A stretch of DNA of 64,000 bases, from positions 51,116,635-51,180,634 of the forward strand of contig NC_064827.1 of NCBI RefSeq assembly GCF_024166365.1, in the 5' to 3' direction. Position 1 is the stretch's first letter. Each line of letters starts with the position of its first letter. Below the pieces are notes generated by a model that had not been told where the DNA came from, did not search any database, and saw only the letters and a list, made by a program, of their open reading frames with translations. The position numbers and the translations under genes are program-made. The stretch comes from Elephas maximus indicus (lineage: Eukaryota; Chordata; Mammalia; Proboscidea; Elephantidae). Shown here piece by piece: positions 34,245-45,589 of the stretch.

Positions 34245-34632
34245 TCAGTAACCCCAAGTGATTTTCAAATTGGGAGGCAGATTATTGGCCATAAGTTCAT
34301 CAAATTTCGATCTGTCCTGAACAGGAACACTGTAGAAATCAAGAACATCTCTGACTCTGCACATCTGATGAAGCCTTGAGCTAGGCACTGCATGACCCAA
34401 TTCATCAGCTAGATGTGCCAAGAGACTAAACTTCAGACGACCATCTTCCAGGGAGATGTCCTGCCAACTCCTAGGAACAGATGGACCAAAAACTTCTTTG
34501 ACGCGAGATTCCAGACGACTCTGGAGATCATCAGGTGGTACGTATGTTCGGCTTCGTAAGGGTGGACACACCAAGATAGGGTCTTTCTTCACCTCTTCTA
34601 CTGCCTCAGCCACCACTGGCTCTTTCTCTTTC
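34245..34632 (-). CDS. MRPL50: MRPL50 exon 2 (mitochondrial ribosomal protein mL50)
   Basis: MRPL50 is a component of the large subunit of the mitochondrial ribosome. The exon starts after the acceptor TTCCAG (first base 34632), completing an Arg codon begun in exon 1, and encodes [19 protein letters not shown], then [32 protein letters not shown] and [16 protein letters not shown], ending KITWGY with TGA at 34247-34245. This is 128 residues plus the shared Arg; with exon 1 the protein is 159 residues, against 158 in human. No disruption is seen. The C-terminal half has a broken duplicate at 33405-33665. Confidence 0.97.
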
Positions 34633-34919
34633 CTGGAATCATCAAAAACACACATGTGAGTCTTTGGCTCACTGTATCAGTGAAGCTGACAAACACCAGA
34701 CCCAACCCTGGCCACCAATCAAAATCAACAAATTATCTGCACACTTACCACTCTTTTGGGCACTGTGGAGAACAGAAAATAAGACAGGGTCCCTGCCCAT
34801 GGAATACTTATAGTTTGAGTTGGCACAGATAAAAAAATAAAAGCTAATAACATATTTTATGTGCTGTAAGAATTATTATGAATGGGTGAAATTAAAGAAA
34901 AAAAAGGAAAATCTTCCTA

Positions 34920-35285
34920 TTTGGGATTCCCAGTCCTCCAGGATCTGACCTCAATCCACCTCTCTAACCTCATCTCCCACTAATCTCCTGTATACTCTCT
35001 CGACTCTACCCAACCAAACTACATTGTTTCTCAAACACACTTCCACTTTCCTGACACCATGTGTTGGCTGAAGCTATGTCCTATCTGAAATGCCTACCTT
35101 TCATCTCTATCTGCAGAAATCTTACTTATCCTTCAAGTTCTAGGACAAAACTATTCTAAGCTTTCCCTAGTCTCTCCAGTCAAATATAACTGTGAGCTCC
35201 TCTGATTCCTGCAGCACTTTGCTTTTATTATTCTCAGAACACATTACATCCTGAGTTTTAACTTCATTTACCTTCCACTTCCCTT
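34920..35285 (+). mobile_element. L2 LINE fragment
   Basis: The L2 3' pattern CCAGGATCTGACCTCAATCC, ACCTCATCTCCCACTAATCT and TTATTATTCTCAGAACACAT occur in order. Old and diverged. Confidence 0.7.
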
Positions 35286-35289
35286 ACTA

Positions 35290-35540
35290 AATCAGGGTTT
35301 CTCATCCTCAGCACTACTGACATTTTAAACTAAATAACTCTTTGCTGTGCGAGGCTGTCCTGTGTATACTAGCACGTTTAGCAGCATCCTTAGCCTCTAT
35401 CCAGTAGATGCCAGTAGCACCCCCATCCCTTAGTCATGACAACCAAAAACATCTCCAGACATTGCCAAATGTCCCCTGAGGGATGGGGGGGTGGGGTGAT
35501 GAGGCAAAATTGTTCCCAGTTGAGAACTACTGTATCAGAT
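35290..35540. mobile_element. hAT-like DNA transposon remnant
   Basis: Starts CAGGGTTTCTCATCCTCAGC and ends GTTCCCAGTTGAGAACTACTG, so the ends are inverted (CAGnGnTTCTCAnCC). The body has GTTTAGCAGCATCCTTAGCC and ACATTGCCAAATGTCCCCTG, typical of an old mammalian non-autonomous element. Confidence 0.7.
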
Positions 35541-35899
35541 TATAAACTCTGGATACACAGACCTGTTTTATTAATTTTGGGATCCTCTGAAAACACATAT
35601 AATAGTTATTTGAATAACTATTTTCAAGTATATGGGCCAATAATGGAATCTACTTGACATACTCAAAGTGCTCAAGAAAAAGGTTATTCATGAGCTACCT
35701 TAGGATCTGTTTCCCATGGAGTTGGCATCTGATTGGATTTGGTCATCCCTGCAGAAACTGGAATGAAATTGCTGCACCTGGCCAAGAACACAGTTTTTAA
35801 TGCCATTCCTCTTTGCCTACTCAAGGACTTTCTTTCAGCAATTAATCCCTCTGTCTGCATCAATTCTTTATCAGTTTCTCCCTCTCTGCTAGAATATTC

Positions 35900-36310
35900 C
35901 CAGGGGCTTACAGTATGCTGTTAACACCTTCCATCTTCAAAGAAATTCTCCCCAGACTCTAGGTTCCCCTCCTTTACCACAAAGCTTCTGAAACCAGTCT
36001 TCTGTATTTATAGTCTCTACTTCCTCACCTCTCATTTTCTCAAGCCAGTCCAGTCACACCTCATCACACTCAGAATGTAATTCATTCCATCTCACCAATC
36101 TCTTGTTCTGCTCTACGTGTCTTAATTTTCCAGTTCCTGAAATTATATTCTAGATTTTTTTGTTTTCATTTTCTCCTGCACTAGAACATACACTCTATGA
36201 AGGCAAAACTTTGAACTTTGTCTTATTCACTATTGTAACCCTAAAATATAGCCTGGTATATAGTAAAAAAATAGTAGACACTCTAAATATTTGCTGAATT
36301 AACGAATGAA
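35900..36310 (+). mobile_element. L2 LINE 3' end
   Basis: Ends with the L2 pattern TATGAAGGCAAAACTTTGAACTTTGTC (approximate), TATAGCCTGGTATATAGTA and ATATTTGCTGAATTAACGAA. Confidence 0.75.
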
Positions 36311-36521
36311 ATAAACTTGGAGTTTTGAGAGATTATCAGATACTAGCCAATGAAGAGAAGACGCTAATACATGAACTGATGTCACAGTCCAAAGGAAAAA
36401 AAAATCCTTTTAAACAGAAATTTTTTTTTGAAACCTAAGAGAGGACATACATTTTCCCTGAGGAGCATGCCCTAAACGCTATCTGGGTCAAATAAGATAT
36501 TACCTTCAAATGATTCCACAA

Positions 36522-36650
36522 GATGCAGTGGGAAAAGCCAATGGGGAGTCAGTTGACCTGGGTTCTAGCCTCAGCTCTGCAATTAACTCGCTTTGTGACT
36601 TTGAGAAAAATACTTCCCTTTTATGGGGTTGTTTCCTCCTATGTCAAAGA
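36522..36650 (+). mobile_element. MIR SINE
   Basis: MIR core GACCTGGGTTCTAGCCTCAG, then GCTTTGTGACTTTGAGAAAA and a TTCCTCCTATGTCAAA block. Confidence 0.75.
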
Positions 36651-37231
36651 GTACTTAGGCTTTGAGAAGGAACTCTGTTTCTGCTGCTATAGACAGCCTC
36701 CACACTTGGAGAAATGTTGGTCCAGAGATGATATTTAATATCTGTTGTGTAAATCAATGGAACAATGAACAAAATGAAAAGACTGCACTTCATTTCTGAA
36801 TCTTGCTTGTGAATATACTCCGCATAAAGAATTTACTGAGCACTTTCACATTCATGATCCAAGTTGATCATTCCGAGTCATTTGTTTCCTGAAACCTCAC
36901 CCGGTGCCTGGCAGGTAAGGGTAGTATTTCCGTTATGAGAACATTGAGGCCGGGATAGGAAGAGACTGGGTCCCACCCTCGCGGAGAATGGTGCTGAAGC
37001 TTCTGAACTCAGACCCCTAACGCACTTTCCTCCTGTTAGGTTCCATCCTAATAGCATGACGCCCGGTTTTGCACTTGTCCTTTCATGTTATTATACCACG
37101 AAAATACTTGGTATAATAATATGACATCCCTTTTAGGACCCCCTTCATGACCGTCTAGTTTTTTTTCATGACCGTCAGTTTCTCTCTTTACTTTCCATGA
37201 AAGTGACCCACGGTCTAACCTTCGGCTTTAC

Positions 37232-37323
37232 CTGAATCGAGACCAAAACTCTCGGCGTGGCGCCCCTGAAGCTATCCACGTGAGTCCTCGTCTGGTAACG
37301 CAGAACACGGGTAAAGCCGCCAT
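37232..37323 (-). CDS. MRPL50: MRPL50 exon 1 with mitochondrial presequence
   Basis: The ATG at 37323-37321 opens MAALPVFCVTRRGLTWIASG, followed by APRREFWSRF and a split Arg at the donor CAG|GTAAAG (last exon base 37232). The Arg-rich, acid-free start fits a mitochondrial targeting peptide, and REFWSRFR matches the human protein as I recall it. The same bases in another frame give an 80-codon open frame from 37417, which is not the gene. The 92 bp here plus 388 bp of exon 2 make exactly 160 codons. Confidence 0.96.
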
Positions 37324-37466
37324 TTCCAAGGAGAACTACCGCCCGGAGCTTACTCCCCAGTCGGCAGTGACGCGCCACGACCAGCCAATGGAATGCAAGC
37401 TTAATGGTAGATGTCATTTTTTTTCCTGTTAAGGCTCACCATCGTCGTCCCCCTCCCCGTGCACGC

Positions 37467-37479
37467 CGGGAAATGTAGT
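37467..37479 (-). promoter_or_regulatory. ZNF143/SBS-type motif, copy 1
   Basis: On the minus strand reads ACTACATTTCCCG, fitting the consensus ACTAYRNNNCCCR in every defined position. Confidence 0.75.
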
Positions 37480-37523
37480 CATTGCCGACAGACGCTGGAG
37501 CGCGGCGCGCTCTCGGAGCATGA

Positions 37524-37536
37524 CGGGAATTGTAGT
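37524..37536 (-). promoter_or_regulatory. ZNF143/SBS-type motif, copy 2
   Basis: On the minus strand reads ACTACAATTCCCG, a full match to ACTAYRNNNCCCR, 57 bp from copy 1 and in the same orientation. Confidence 0.8.
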
Positions 37537-37887
37537 TGGGGGGCGTCCCGGGAAGATTCCGGGTGACGCCTCTGGTCCGGGGGCGGGCGGTCATAGCGCT
37601 CCTGGGCTGAAAGGAGGAGGCACTAACAGCGGGGAGGAGGTTTTAGAGAGGCCTGGAAGGCTGCGCAACCTGGCAGAGGAGGGGGTTGGGGGCTGGCGGA
37701 TGGTCAGGGAGCGCATCTGATATGCTGCTGGGGTCGTGACCGCCCGGGGACAGAGGCAGGACCTGGCCGGACCCAGCCAGGAGGCCTCGTCTCCGTCGGG
37801 CCTATTCTCCAGTGATCAGATAGGCCTCACCAGAGGCTCCTTTCCGTGCAGCCGCCGCAGGTTCCCGTCCCGTTCTCTGGCCGAGAG

Positions 37888-37920
37888 ATGGCCGCCCCGA
37901 GCCCCCCACCGGAGCCAAAG
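37888..37920 (+). CDS. ZNF189: ZNF189 coding exon 1
   Basis: Eleven codons, MAAPSPPPEPK, ending at AAG|GTAAGTCG, a phase-0 donor. The short Pro-rich lead followed by a KRAB exon is usual for KRAB zinc-finger genes. It lies in the CpG island. Confidence 0.93.
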
Positions 37921-38513
37921 GTAAGTCGCCCCTCCCCTCCGGGCAGCCTCGTTCTCCCCCTGTTACCTGAGCTAGGCCGCGCCACTGGGCCACCCCGCAC
38001 GGCGGTCTTTAGGGCCAGCACCTGTAGGGAGCTAGCCCCTAGTGCTCTTGGGTGTGGTCGCCACCAGACTGCCCACTGACTCTTTTTTTTCTAGAGCGAC
38101 TTGATAAATCGGCTAGAGAGCATTAGCTTGTGAGTTCCTCCAGATGAGGCATTTATCTGTGTTTTCTGTCCCTCCCTTGTGTCTTCTACTCCGTGCACCA
38201 TGCCTGAACCCAAGGTGGATGCCTAGAGAACCTGGTGGAATTGAACAGGGTCGCTAGCTGGTGCGAATGGAGAATTGGAGCGGAACAATAAGGTGAAAGA
38301 AGCTAGGAGAAGTTTGGGGACGGCAATATTAGGGCATATTTATTAAGCCAGGAAAGTTTTCTTCTTAGGCTCTTCACAAAGACGACAGGATTCCAGCCCA
38401 GTTGCCCTGTAGTCTTAGGTTCCTGTTTGTTACAGCGGGTTCTCAGAATTGGACCCCACTTGGAACTCTTTAGTTATTATGTTCCTCCTATCCTACTGAG
38501 CCCTGATAAGTGA

Positions 38514-38771
<258 letters not shown>

Positions 38772-38889
38772 TGAGAACACTTGGACCAGCACCAAAACTC
38801 TTTATTCAAAGTTCTGATCCAAACCTTACAGCCAGTTATTGTTCCCATGACTCTTATCCTTAGTGTCCTTTCAGTGACCAAAATACCAA

Positions 38890-40760
38890 GCCTTTCTGGC
38901 TTCCTGTCTTCATAATCTCATTCCCATTTTGCTCTGTACTTTCCCTCCTGGCTCATCCTCCCACCACTTTCCTCCCACCCCTTTCACTGCCTTCTGGAGC
39001 CCCTGTTCCTCTTCACATAATGTTCCTTACCCCTCCTGGCCTTAGCTGAAACCTGGCACTTTCTCAAGGACACCACCTCCCTAGCAGTCCTTCCAGTGGA
39101 GGCTGCTTATTCTCCCACACCTCTCCTCCTTCCCCATCCTTTCTCTCAGGGCTGGAAGGGAGAACTGTTGTTCTCCCAGCTTTTCCGTGCTCTTCCCAAA
39201 TCACTCATTTTCCACCTTCAAACAAACTTTCTCTTTTGAGGCCTCAGCAGTCTTGCTTTACCCACTCAATTCCTCTTCGCTATCATTTGTCAGCTTCCTC
39301 GGTCCTTCATACATAGACTTTGTCACATGTTTCACAGTCTTCTCTATGCTAACCCACACCGTTGTTGATGATTTCAGCACATGGATGACCCAGCCAATAC
39401 TTGAGGTTTAGTGTATCTTGACTGCATTGACCCCAAGGACCCTGCTTTCCAGTTTTATTCAGCAACTCACATCCATAATCATACCCTCAATTTTGTTATA
39501 ACAGACAAATCTTAAGCCTAGTATCTATTATGTGACCAATTATTTATGCAGTGGATGTTTATTGATTGTGACTAAACAAGGGTGACTAGAACAGGTATGC
39601 TCTCTGCTCTTGTGAAGCTTATAACTAATCTTTCTACCTTTCCTACTCCTTTCCTACTAAGCCTATTTATTCTTAACAGTGTTTCCTGTCCCTTGACTTC
39701 TTGTTTTTTTTTCCTTTCCTGCAAGCTGTCAGTCCCCTCCTAATTGTACTTCCTCATCTAACCCATAGTCCTGTATATAAATAAGTCTCTAACCAGCATG
39801 CCGCCTTGCTTGCCACATTGTCGTCATGCTCTACCCACTCTTCAAACTTCAGATCCTGTATCAGTTATAAAATCTGCCTTTTCTTCTCCCCTACCTGAGT
39901 TGCTAAACACAGCAGGAGAAATTCTGTAACCAAAAGCCTTGGTATTATATGCCCCTTCTATATGCATGACTTTTTTTCTTCTAGTCCCCACTGGGTCTTT
40001 ACATCTCAGCAGTTTTTTTTGTCCTTGATTTGCTCATACACCTGTTTCTTTTAGGGAGTATTCTGAAAACTTTAGAGTTTTCTTTGGGTTCGTCACGCAG
40101 TAGTATACCTCACCTTCTGTTTCACAGAGAACATAGAGACCACTGAACATGAACTCTCACCGTCTCTGCACTTCATCTGCAAACTTAAAGCTGCTCCCAT
40201 CTTCTCACTTCACCAGAAACTTACCCATTAGTCATCCTTTTTTTTTTCCTTATAGCGTCAATCTCTCCTCCTGCTCTCCTGTTAACTTTGTTTTGATAAT
40301 AGGTATGTTCATGGCTCTTTCAGTGTGAGAAGAAAGGTGGCAAGGGTGAGGAGGGTGAGAGAGCTCCTTTGGGCCAAGGTCTATCTCTTGCTACTCCCTA
40401 TAACTTGCTACTCGTTCTTCACAGCCAAGTTTTTGTTAGAGTAGAATAGTTAATTCTTGTTCTATACTTCGTTATCTCCCATTATCTCTGAGCCCGTTTG
40501 TCTTGTCACTACCACTGCCCGTAAATTGTTCTGACATTGATCTATAATGACTTAATGGTTAAATGCAGTAGACTCTTTTTTAACCTTGTTATTCCACCAC
40601 TCTGTGAGTATTTGAAACTCTTGCTTTCCTCTATTGGCTTACACTCTTATACTTCCTCTCAGTCTGTACGCTTTCCGTGGGGAACCTTATCTATACTCAG
40701 GCCATTAGCTACCGCTGTGTGATGATAAATCCCAAATCTTTATCTCCAGCTGAGAGAAGT
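38890..40760 (+). mobile_element. Old LINE, probably L2/CR1 endonuclease region
   Basis: Translates near 39040-39120 to LAETWHFLKDTTSLAVLP, resembling the ETW-containing endonuclease part of L2. The remainder is T/C-rich and decayed. Confidence 0.5.
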
Positions 40761-40761
40761 A

Positions 40762-40995
40762 ATAAGGAGCATAACTGTCTAGGATCCAGTCCTGGTTCAT
40801 CCACTTACTAGCCTTGTAACTATGGGTGAATTACTTAGCGTCTCTGTGCCTCAGTTTCTTGTTTTAAAAATGGAGGTAGTAATAACACCTTTTCAGGTTA
40901 TTGTGAGCTTTAGCTGAGTTAATATATGTAAAGCACCTAGAACACTGACTGGCACATAATGATATAAGTGTCGATTGCTATCACCACCATTATCT
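40762..40995 (+). mobile_element. MIR SINE
   Basis: TCCACTTACTAGCCTTGTAA, CTCTGTGCCTCAGTTTCTTG, GTAATAACACC, TTAATATATGTAAAGCACCT and ACTGGCACATAATGATATAA match the MIR consensus order, nearly full length. Confidence 0.9.
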
Positions 40996-41139
40996 TCTCT
41001 GTTGAGCTCCGAATTCCAAGTCATCTCCTTTTGAAGACAACGTAAGTAACTCACACCTGGCATATCTGAAATAGCCCATTAAGATCTCAAGGGCCTCCTC
41101 TTCAGAGTTAAGCACACCTTTCTTTGTGCTATCTGGTAA

Positions 41140-41485
41140 ACACTTCCGTTGTTTAATTTATCGTACTCTACTGTAATCATTCTTTATGTGTTATTTCTCT
41201 AACCAGACTGATCTCCACTGAGGATAGTAACTATGTCTTTTCCATTTGATATCCAGCGCTTAGCATAGAGCCAGATGTGTATTGTATACTTCTAAAATAC
41301 TCGTGTGACCAATTGAGTAACTTAATTGAAAACTCACTATTTCTTGACTGGATTATTGCATTAGCCCCTAAACTAGCCCCTTGCCGCCTGTCTCCTTTCT
41401 CTTCATATATCCTCTTACTGCCACCAAAGTGATTTTTTACTAGTTAACTGCTTAAAACTTTTGACGGTTCCCGATAGCATACAGG
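41140..41485 (+). mobile_element. L2 LINE fragments
   Basis: GATAGTAACTATGTCTTTTC, CAGCGCTTAGCATAGAGCC and the AACTAGCCCCTTGCC block resemble two L2 pieces. The second is continued after the SINE at 41656 and again after 42240. Confidence 0.6.
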
Positions 41486-41655
41486 GAAACCCTGGTGGCA
41501 TAGTGGTTAAGAGCTATGGCAGCTAACCAAGAGGTCAACAGTTCGAATCCACCAGGCACTCCTTGGAAACCCTATGGGGCAGCTCTCCTCTGTCCTGTAG
41601 GGTTGTTATGAGTCAGAATCGACTCGACAGCAGTGGGTTTGGTTTTTTTTTGATT
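41486..41655 (+). mobile_element. AfroSINE with target duplication
   Basis: Full short-subtype copy flanked by GATAGCATACAGG (41473-41485) and GATAGCATATAGG (41656-41668), a 13 bp duplication with one mismatch. One of the best-preserved SINEs in the window. Confidence 0.96.
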
Positions 41656-41705
41656 GATAGCATATAGGATAAAAATCCTAATTTCAGTTTCTTATTCTGT
41701 CATAT

Positions 41706-41905
41706 TACAAACAAAACTCCATTGTGACTCTTGGTGACCCCACGTGTTACAGGGTAGAACTGAGCTCCACAGGGTTTTCTTGGCTGTAATCTTTACAGAA
41801 GCAGATTGCCAGACCTTTCTTCCAAAGTGCTCCTGTGTGGATTTGAACTGACAGCTTTTCTGTTAGTAGCCAAAAGCAAACTGTTTGTAGCACTCAGGGA
41901 CCTCT
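41706..41905 (-). mobile_element. AfroSINE, long subtype, reverse
   Basis: ACTCCATTGTGACTCTTGGT, CTTGGCTGTAATCTTTACAG and GTAGCACTCAGGGACCT are in reverse SINE order. Confidence 0.88.
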
Positions 41906-41917
41906 TCCTGTCATACT

Positions 41918-42072
41918 AAACCAAAAAACAAACCTGTTGCTGTCAAGTCGATTCCAACTCATAACGACCTTATAGGACAGAGTAGAACTGCCCAATAAGG
42001 TTTCCAGGGAGCGGCGGGTGGATTCAAACTGCCAGCCTTTTGGTTAGCAGCCAACCTGTTAACCACTGTACC
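41918..42072 (-). mobile_element. AfroSINE, reverse
   Basis: From AAACCAAAAAACAAACCTGT to TAACCACTGTACC; tail and head both present. Confidence 0.9.
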
Positions 42073-42074
42073 TG

Positions 42075-42235
42075 TTAAAAAAGACCCATTGCCTTTGAGT
42101 CGATTTTGACTCATAGCGATCCTATAGGACAGCGTAGAACTGCCCCATAGAGTTTCCAAGGAGCACCTGGTGGATTCAAACTGCCAACCTTTTGGTTAGC
42201 AGCCATGGCACTTAACCACTACACTACCGAGGTTA
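42075..42235 (-). mobile_element. AfroSINE, reverse
   Basis: From AAAAAAGACCCATTGCCTTT to CACTTAACCACTACACTACC; head and tail are both present, directly after the previous copy. Part of a four-SINE run. Confidence 0.9.
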
Positions 42236-43052
42236 CCACTGCACCAGGCCCTCCTAAATATAGCCCCTGCCTAGCTTTCTGGCCTCATCTATCATTTCCT
42301 ATATACCACTTTAGTATCTACCCATATTGGCTGCTGTTTTTTTTTTTTTTTTTTTAATGCCTTGATGTCTCTGAGTCACTGCCAGCTTTATCCACACATG
42401 TGGTATCCTGGTTGATACCTAGTGCCCTGGCTTACCTATTCCAAGCACATGGAGTACCATATGAGCAAAGGTGTGATGAGCGCATCTGAGGTCTTGTACT
42501 TTCAGGCTCTCTTCTTTAACTGAAATACAGTTTTCCATCATTTATTATTTCTGCCCCCTGCAATCCTTTCAGCCTCCTCTACAGACCCCATTTTATCCCC
42601 TTGATGAGAGATTACCATTACTGTACTGTTCCAGTGTAGTACTTTTCCTTCACTTTATCTTTTTCCTTTTCCTAACTCAGCTGTCTTCTAGCTTTGTAAT
42701 TTTTGGCTTCTCATTCATACTTTCCATTCCATGCTGCTTTTTCTTTAAAAACTTTAGTAGCTATATTGATAATACAGCTGATGACTTCTTAGTTCTTTGC
42801 TTCTACAATTTTAGTGACTTCTTTCCAGACTAATTGAGCCACATTGAATCTTGACAGAACTGGGAATTGCTGTATGTACAAGATCTTGAAATCGTCGTTT
42901 CTCTTCTTTGATTATAGTCTCTCTCTTCAATCATTTGTTCAAATACGTACTCATTCAATACTTATCAAGCATTGTGTTAGGAATGCAGGTTCTTTTCCAT
43001 CTTCCATTCTTTTACCAAGGAAACAGTTCTTTTTATACTGTTGGATATTGGA

Positions 43053-43275
43053 GTTGGCAACTGTGGCCTACAGGTCAAATTTGGCCCACTGCCCATTTTT
43101 GTAAATAAAGTTTTATTGGAACATGGACATGCCTGTTTCTTTATATATTGTCTATGACTGCTTTCACACTACAATGGCAAAATTGAGTAGTTGCAGTAGA
43201 GACCATGTAGCTTCCAAAGCCAAAAATATTTACTATCTGACCTTTTACAAAAAAAGTTTGCTGACTCCTGCCCTG
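43053..43275. mobile_element. hAT-like DNA transposon remnant
   Basis: Ends are inverted: GAGTTGGCAACTGTGGCC at the left and GTTTGCTGACTCCTG at the right. The body has GTAAATAAAGTTTTATTGGA and TATTGTCTATGACTGCTTTC, a well-known mammalian dispersed element. Confidence 0.75.
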
Positions 43276-44049
43276 TCTTAAAGTTCAGCCACTTCCACCT
43301 TACCATTTCCTTGCCTTCTTTCTCCCACCTCAGTTACCATACTATTAAAATTGTTTGGTTAGATATTATAGAGATCAACTCAAGTTCATTTAAACCAAAA
43401 AGAAAAGTTATTATAGGGACATAGGGATATCTTATAGAATATATGAGCATGATTATAGCTGGACACAGGAAAGAACTGAAACCAGAAATTGGATCATTCT
43501 CTCAGGAAGTCAGTAATTGCCCTTTCTCTCTTTGTGCTCTGTTTCTTTCTCCTTAGCAGGCCAGTTTTTCCCCCATATGTTTATTTACATGCTTCTGTTC
43601 CTTTAGCTTCTGAGTTGATAAATTATAATTCTAGTCATATTTGTACTAAATAGATATTTCAGTTTCAATTCCAAGTTCCTGGAAGAGATCCACTTTGAGG
43701 CAAGCTATGACTGCTGGATGGGAGCATATGATGCAAGCATGACAGATACCCCAGAAGGTGATTATAGCTACCAGCCATAGTTGTAATGGACAGTCATTTC
43801 AAGGCTGTTGAGTGTAGGATCCTAGATTCACTTGTCTTCTTCACCTGCCTATCTTTTTAAACTATTTTTATATGCTAGTGTCATTTGGTTTTATTTACTT
43901 TAGAAATGTTAAACGAATAATTTATTAGGATCAGCGCAAAGCTGGTTCCTATGAGGTAGAGGTTAAAGATGTCCCAAATGTCCAACTTTTCCAAACTGCT
44001 GTACCACTCCATCATCTCTAACATCAACTACTCCTCCCCTTGGTACACT

Positions 44050-44636
44050 CCCTCCCATCTTTGTATTCCCTAATTTGCTGCAACATCTCATAGAACTCAC
44101 GAACCATATAAAGGAAATGACCTATGTAGTTGTGGAGGCTGGCAAGTCCCAAATCTGTGGGTCAGCATAAGCTTCTCCTGACCCATGTGGCTGCAGGGGC
44201 TGATGAACCCAAACTAGCAGGTCAGACCACAGGCTGCTGGCTCACGAGGCTGTGGAAGCTGGCAAATCAGGTCAGGTGATAGGCTGCTGGCCCACAGAGC
44301 AATGGAAGCTGGTGAATCCTAGAATTGGCAGGTTAGATGGCAGATGGCTGGCTTGAGTCCCAAGAACTGGAAGTCAGTTGATCACGAACCAAACACAGCA
44401 TCCAGATGCAGAGAGAGTGAGCCCTGCCAGGACACGCACATATTCCTTAGATGCAGGCCACACGCCAGGGAAGGGCGTAACTTGAGTAAGGGTGGGACCT
44501 GAGTCACGCCTTTCTGCAAAGCTGTGCCTCAAGACACACCATATACCAATCCTGCTTAACACGTAAAATGGAGGGCAACCATACAATATTGGGAATCATG
44601 GCCTAGAGAAGTTGACACATAACCCCAACCATCACA
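44050..44636 (-). mobile_element. LTR-like element with internal tandem units
   Basis: In reverse, the right end reads TGTGATGGTTGGGGTTATGT and continues into CTAGGCCATGATTCCCAATA, close to the family of LTR starts seen here. The left boundary is uncertain. Between about 44131 and 44360 there are about four units built around GGCTGnGGAAGCTGGCnAAT and AGGCTGCTGGCTCAC. A 70-codon open frame at 44374-44586 has no signature. Confidence 0.55.
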
Positions 44637-44986
44637 GATTCTATATACCTTGTTTGTACCGTTGTACTCAGTCATTGTATGTGAGTTGCAAAGACCATGA
44701 CTGGAAGTGCCATATTAAATAATTCATTACACCACAAATGTATTATGTTTTTTTGTCTGGTAAAATAAGCCCTTCTTTAATATTGTTTATTCATGATACA
44801 CTTAACTAGTTTTCTGTGTTCTCCAGTTGAAATTTAGATTTATTAGGGGTGGGAGGCTGATTGGTTCATAGGATTTTGATTAAAATGCAGTTAGGTTCAT
44901 AGATTAGTTTAGGAAGACTTGAGATCCTTAAAATAGTGAACTTCCTAAGTTTTATGTTTTTTGTTATTATTGTGAAGAGCATATGT

Positions 44987-44990
<4 letters not shown>

Positions 44991-45036
<46 letters not shown>
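44991..45036. repeat. (TA)n microsatellite
   Basis: Forty-six bases of uninterrupted AT dinucleotide, directly beside a reverse SINE 3' end at about 45040. Confidence 0.98.
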
Positions 45037-45038
<2 letters not shown>

Positions 45039-45039
45039 T

Positions 45040-45243
45040 TTGTAATACCCATTGCCATCAAATTGGTTCTAACTCATAGCAACTCTACAGGACAGAGTAG
45101 AACTGCCCCACAGGACTTCCAAGGCTGTAATCTTTACAGAAGGAGACTGGCACATCTTTCTTCCTTGGAGTGAGTGGGTGGTGAATTCTGTCAGCCTTTT
45201 GGTTAGCAGCTGAGCACTTAACCACTGCACTACCAGGACTCCT
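45040..45243 (-). mobile_element. AfroSINE, long subtype, reverse
   Basis: From AATACCCATTGCCATCAAAT to CACTGCACTACCAGGACTCC. Confidence 0.9.
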
Positions 45244-45532
45244 TTGTATAATATTTAGTAACTGGTTATTCTTGTATAAAAACCAGTTTTTGTTTTATAT
45301 ATGAATCTTGTTTTTAGCCACCTTACTGTACTGTCTTGTTTCTGTTTTCATTTGCTTCTTTTTGAACTTTAGGTAGAAAATCATATTATCTGCAAATAAT
45401 AATTTTGTCTTAGTCCTTTGAGTAAAACCCCAGAACAATATTCAAGGAAGAGACTTCCCTTCTCACAAAAAATTTACAATCCAATGGAAGGGACAAACAG
45501 TTAAAAAGTACAGTATAATAATAGCTTCAGTA

Positions 45533-45574
45533 GGGTTGCTATGAGTTGGAATTGACTCAATGGCAATAGGTATA
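45533..45574 (+). mobile_element. AfroSINE/RTE 3' tail fragment
   Basis: Only the shared tail is present: TATGAGTTGGAATTGACTCA and a short continuation. It could come from either SINE or RTE. Confidence 0.65.
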
Positions 45575-45589
45575 GAGTTAGGGACACAG

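Larger units (their letters stand above)
34633..37231 (-). other. MRPL50: MRPL50 intron
   Basis: A 2.6 kb intron between canonical splice sites, holding L2, hAT-like and MIR fragments listed separately. 34660-34915, 35545-35895 and 36655-37230 show nothing recognised. Confidence 0.85.
37324..37887. promoter_or_regulatory. Divergent CpG-rich promoter of MRPL50 and ZNF189
   Basis: The two start codons are 564 bp apart, head to head. From about 37440 the sequence is very GC- and CpG-rich through about 38060. A CCAAT box lies at 37385-37389. No TATA box is evident, as expected for CpG-island promoters. Confidence 0.85.

Noticed and set aside
37175-37417. An 80-codon minus-strand frame starting upstream of MRPL50
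   Set aside because: Overlaps MRPL50 exon 1 in another frame; the exon 1 frame joins exon 2 and matches the known protein.
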